Source: Candidatus Hydrogenedentota bacterium
GTDB taxonomy: Bacteria > Hydrogenedentota > Hydrogenedentia > Hydrogenedentales > Hydrogenedentaceae
Reading direction: 5' to 3'
Assembly (NCBI GenBank): GCA_026415215.1
Contig: JAOAHN010000049.1
Location: 1 to 36,037 of the forward strand
DNA length: 36,037 nt
The first letter of the stretch is position 1. Every line of letters starts with the position of its first letter. This document shows positions 34,022 through 36,037 of the stretch, piece by piece. The notes under the pieces were generated by a model that was given only the letters and a program-made list of their open reading frames with translations, searched no databases and was not told the origin of the DNA. Position numbers and translations under genes: made by a program.

Positions 34022-34177
34022 TCATAAGTATACCGCGCGATACCTGCTTTTTTTACGCACATCAATCAACTTCCCAACATAATTAACCTCCACAACATCA
34101 ACGGCAGAATAACACTGCATAACCTGGTCCACATCCCTACTAACAACCTCGCCCCTATTATAAGCACTCAATCTCAT
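34022..34177 (-). CDS. Possible 51-aa protein, unrecognised
   Basis: A minus-strand ATG-to-TGA frame beginning MRLSAYNRGEVV and ending IDVRKKSRYRAVYL. Composition is protein-like (balanced charged residues, a Val-rich middle VDVVEVNYVGKLIDV), and the frame remains open for 18 codons beyond the stop. A run of seven A residues in the coding strand (34048-34054 on the plus strand as T) could mark a frameshift. There is no good Shine-Dalgarno; a stop codon closes the frame 12 bases upstream of the ATG. It could be a small gene, a remnant of a longer one, or chance. Confidence 0.3.
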   Translation of the reverse strand: MRLSAYNRGEVVSRDVDQVMQCYSAVDVVEVNYVGKLIDVRKKSRYRAVYL

Positions 34178-34296
34178 CACAGCCTTTATCTAAATTCAAA
34201 TTATTTTACTCTCTTCCACTACTTCTAATCGAAAAAACTAAGACTACATCATTTTCCTAAGAAGAGACGCGAGTTCAACCCACAAAATTATATATA

Positions 34297-34383
34297 AAAC
34301 AAAGCGAGACGCTTTGTTTACCTATAGCACAGCAATCCTGCCTGTGTGATGCATTCAGGGTAATAAAAGCGTCTCGCTTTTTT
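34297..34383. repeat. MITE-like long inverted repeat with terminal hairpins
   Basis: The two ends, AAAGCGAGACGCTTT (34301-34315) and AAAGCGTCTCGCTTT (34366-34380), are exact reverse complements over 15 bases, and the match continues inward after two mismatches (TTACC/GGTAA). Each end is itself a hairpin: 10-bp arms AAACAAAGCG/CGCTTTGTTT around AGA on the left, and 7-bp arms around TCT followed by TTTTTT (34378-34383) on the right. The centre holds CACAG/CTGTG. The right half could end a plus-strand transcript and the left half (minus strand, followed by TTTTATAT) a minus-strand one. Confidence 0.6.
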
Positions 34384-34511
34384 AGTTCATGCCTCCTCAC
34401 CTGTACACACTCATACTACAGGGGCAATTTATGAATTGTCGTCCGCGGATGATGTATTTTAAACCTCTATATATGATGAGCATTACCCCCACTTTCCACT
34501 CGAGGCTATGA

Positions 34512-34543
34512 TATTAGACCCCTTACGGGGTCCTGCTAATACC
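34512..34543. repeat. Bulged hairpin repeat, copy 1
   Basis: TATTAG ... CTAATA outer arms, with a perfect inner stem GACCCC/GGGGTC closing the four-base loop TTAC, and a three-base bulge (CTG) on the 3' side. The same design recurs 66 bases downstream. Confidence 0.55.
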
Positions 34544-34577
34544 TGTTACCCTGGGACACCGACCAATTCCCAAATTA

Positions 34578-34610
34578 TATTAGACACCTGCCCGGGGTCA
34601 TGCTAATACC
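34578..34610. repeat. Bulged hairpin repeat, copy 2
   Basis: Same outer arms TATTAG/CTAATA and trailing ACC as copy 1, same 3' inner arm GGGGTC, but the 5' inner arm is GACACC (one mismatch) and the loop is TGCCC. Sequence changes are concentrated in the loop and one stem position, as expected for a folded element under some constraint or for a decaying copy. Confidence 0.55.
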
Positions 34611-34706
34611 CATATACATTTTTAACTCACCAAGTAATTTCAAATAAGTATTTACTTAGGGACTTTGAATAGAAAAAAATATTACGAAAAAAAAACAAAC
34701 GCCCCC

Positions 34707-35666
34707 TTATTTGATAGAAATCCCTTTCTTATTTAAAATCCCCTTAACAACTTCAGACTCTTTTATAAGATTCGCAATGGCTCCGTAGCCTTCCGAAGCT
34801 TGTGAATTACAATCACTATAACCACACAGAAAATTTATAAATCCACATGCCCTTTCTCTTTCCGTTCTATAAGAGCCATAAATCCAATCCAATTGCTTGA
34901 TTACCGCATCATACTTACTCTTGAATCTCCCGTTCCTTTTATCCATCTCAAATAACCGTTCCAAACCATGGTTCCGCAAATCTATACTTAATGATGAAAA
35001 TTCCAATAACCCTTCCGTTTTCTGCCCCAGATAATCAGACAACACATGAATATCCCATAATATAGTTATCAAACCCGCAGACATACTCCGATTTAATCCT
35101 GTCAATTCCATACATGTGTTTATAAGATTACGATTCTGCTCCGCCCTTTCCTCGTTAATAAACTCTAATATCTCTTCCTTCCTTTCTTCTGTCTTCTCAT
35201 CTATATATGTTTCTCTATCTATTTCCTCTTTTCTCTCCTGATATTCCTTATAATACTCGCCTTCTTCATTGTCCAATTGTCTCTCAATATCTTCTCTTAC
35301 CAGTCTATCCAATTCTTTTATCAATGGCTTATGATATTTTAAATCTATATTAAACCCCCAATGGAACACATACCGATGTTTTTGCGCTCCTCCAAAAGCA
35401 AGCCCAAACTCATCCTTTAATCTCCGAATAAACTCACTGTTACCCCCTTTCTGGTCTATAATTTCATTTATAAGTGACAGCAACTTCTCAATATTTCCCC
35501 CCGTTTCTTTCTCTATACCTAAAACTGCATAGTAATCCACTTTATGTAATTCAAAACTGTCCCGAGCATAAATCTCCGGTGCATTAAAGCAAATTAGCAC
35601 CAAAGCAACAATAAAACACTTAGCTCTACTTCTTAACTTAAAAATATAAACAAAACGGCACCACAT
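34707..35666 (-). CDS. Exported helical protein of unknown function
   Basis: 319 residues. A hydrophobic segment at about 17-30 (CFIVALVLICFNAPEIYARD) looks like a signal peptide with cleavage after IYA. The mature part is mostly charged helix, very rich in Glu, Lys and Arg at about 125-180 (EYYKEYQERKEEIDRETY). Three histidine-containing blocks stand out: KHRYVFHWGFNID, ILWDIHVLSDYLG and DLRNHGLERL. The second has the H-x3-D spacing found in all-helical zinc phospholipase C/S1-P1 nuclease folds, but I cannot confirm that family. Two C-terminal cysteine-containing stretches (ACGFINFLCGYSDC) may form disulfides. AAGGA lies about 7 bases before the ATG. It follows the Sel1-repeat gene by 14 bp. 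Confidence 0.65.
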   Translation of the reverse strand: MWCRFVYIFKLRSRAKCFIVALVLICFNAPEIYARDSFELHKVDYYAVLGIEKETGGNIEKLLSLINEIIDQKGGNSEFIRRLKDEFGLAFGGAQKHRYVFHWGFNIDLKYHKPLIKELDRLVREDIERQLDNEEGEYYKEYQERKEEIDRETYIDEKTEERKEEILEFINEERAEQNRNLINTCMELTGLNRSMSAGLITILWDIHVLSDYLGQKTEGLLEFSSLSIDLRNHGLERLFEMDKRNGRFKSKYDAVIKQLDWIYGSYRTERERACGFINFLCGYSDCNSQASEGYGAIANLIKESEVVKGILNKKGISIK

Positions 35667-35680
35667 CCTTAAGTCCTTAA

Positions 35681-36037
35681 CTACCTTTTCCTCTCTAACA
35701 GCTGACCTTCTCTATATGATTCGGCTAATTCTTCTGCTTCTTTTTCTTCCTCAATACTTATGCCGAAAAATATTCCGTGTAATCCATCTCTACCCTTCTT
35801 TGCACTTGCTTTTTGTTCCTCATTCCCCCTTTCCATAGCCACTGTATACCACGCATAAGCTAAAACATAATCCTTTTCCACCCCACGCCCTTTAGCATAC
35901 AAATCAGCAAGGTTTGTCATACCCCACACATCGCTCCCCTTTATTATTGCCTTCTCATACCATTCACTTGCAGTTATATAATCCCCAAGCCATTCATTTA
36001 TTTTTCCTAAACCATTCATAGCTGCAACATTCCCTTT
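35681..36037 (-). CDS. Sel1-like repeat protein (C-terminal end; gene runs off the window)
   Basis: The reading frame is open to the right edge (the residues before the internal Met read KGNVAA), so only the last 118 residues are visible. They include the end of one Sel1-like repeat (AAMNGLGKINEWLGDYITASEWYEKAI), a complete one (GMTNLADLYAKGRGVEKDYVLAYAWYTVAMERG) and a charged tail. Sel1 repeats form alpha-solenoid scaffolds for protein-protein contacts, often in the periplasm or in stress and secretion pathways. The short distance to the next gene indicates a shared operon. Confidence 0.85.
   Translation of the reverse strand, partial: KGNVAAMNGLGKINEWLGDYITASEWYEKAIIKGSDVWGMTNLADLYAKGRGVEKDYVLAYAWYTVAMERGNEEQKASAKKGRDGLHGIFFGISIEEEKEAEELAESYREGQLLERKR

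Larger units (their letters stand above)
34178..34706. other. Intergenic region with clustered inverted repeats
   Basis: About 530 bases with no convincing gene. It holds the long inverted repeat at 34297-34383, smaller hairpins at 34400-34422 (CCTGTA/TACAGG) and 34425-34438 (CAATT/AATTG), and two copies of a bulged hairpin at 34512-34543 and 34578-34610. A T-run on the minus strand follows the stop of the gene at 34707 (GGGGGCG then nine T within 15 bases), but no stem precedes it. Confidence 0.6.

Noticed and set aside
34265..34290. tRNA-like T-loop (GAGTTCAACCC)
   Set aside because: No acceptor, D or anticodon stems can be built around it.
34389..34511. Plus-strand 40-aa frame (MPPHLYTLIL start) right after the T-run of the inverted-repeat element
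   Set aside because: No ribosome binding site, it spans two small hairpins, and the sequence is not protein-like enough to support it.
34512..34610. CRISPR-like direct repeats
   Set aside because: Only two copies, imperfect, with a large internal palindrome and a single 34-base spacer; no cas genes.

Overview
The window is an AT-rich, gene-dense stretch of a bacterial chromosome. It looks like an anaerobe with a Gram-negative type envelope. The evidence for anaerobic life is a four-subunit pyruvate:ferredoxin oxidoreductase (PorCDAB) and a radical-SAM maturase of the anaerobic sulfatase-maturase family. The evidence for the envelope is an Mpl-type murein-tripeptide ligase, Lgt, a very long MscK/KefA-type MscS channel with a coiled-coil periplasmic part, and a twin-arginine signal. 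I cannot name the phylum from sequence alone. The mixture (TrpB2, an output-less Cache/GAF sensor, an exported sugar-isomerase-like protein, anSME, DUF3299) fits an uncultivated anaerobic lineage better than any well-studied group.

Layout. 1-230: 3' end of a TrpB2-type tryptophan synthase beta chain. 287-3617 (minus): purine/uracil-type permease overlapping the end of a membrane-bound sensor with no output domain. 3695-5848: divergently transcribed, probably secreted glycosidase-like protein. 5958-12657 (plus): housekeeping run Tex-like - DksA/TraR zinc finger - lgt - mutL - miaA, the last two overlapping by 4 bp. 12765-15899 (plus): porC-porD-porA-porB. 15896-17197 (minus): anSME-like maturase, whose stop overlaps the porB stop inside an inverted repeat. 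17309-19026 (plus): two-ACT-domain protein, then a cystathionine gamma-synthase-like PLP enzyme. 19055-21679 (minus): ABC ATPase, FtsX-type permease with a histidine-rich loop, and DUF3299-like membrane-anchored protein, a probable metal-linked export or lipid-handling operon. 21816-30219 (plus): giant MscS, uvrC, membrane-anchored alpha/beta hydrolase, Tat-exported and cytosolic xylose-isomerase-like TIM barrels, and a 47-aa single-pass membrane protein with a good ribosome binding site. 30231-33366 (minus): mpl - DUF2784 - DUF1015. 33516-33698 (minus): 60-aa stand-alone zinc ribbon. 33699-34706: about 1 kb poor in genes, holding one possible 51-aa reading frame and a cluster of inverted repeats. 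34707-36037 (minus): Sel1-repeat protein (cut by the window edge) followed by an unrecognised exported helical protein.

How they work together. The Por operon gives ferredoxin-linked pyruvate oxidation. The maturase next to it would activate sulfatases or related oxidoreductase-modified enzymes encoded elsewhere. MutL, UvrC, MiaA and Tex are core information-processing genes. The least explained parts are the inverted-repeat cluster at 34.3-34.6 kb, the output-less sensor coupled to a permease, the hydrolase/isomerase/small membrane protein run at 27.2-30.2 kb, and the Sel1 plus exported-protein pair at the right edge. I found no rRNA, tRNA, CRISPR array, insertion sequence or prophage gene. 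Several starts were moved from the longest reading frame because the upstream GTG or TTG codon lies in or next to the ribosome binding site.
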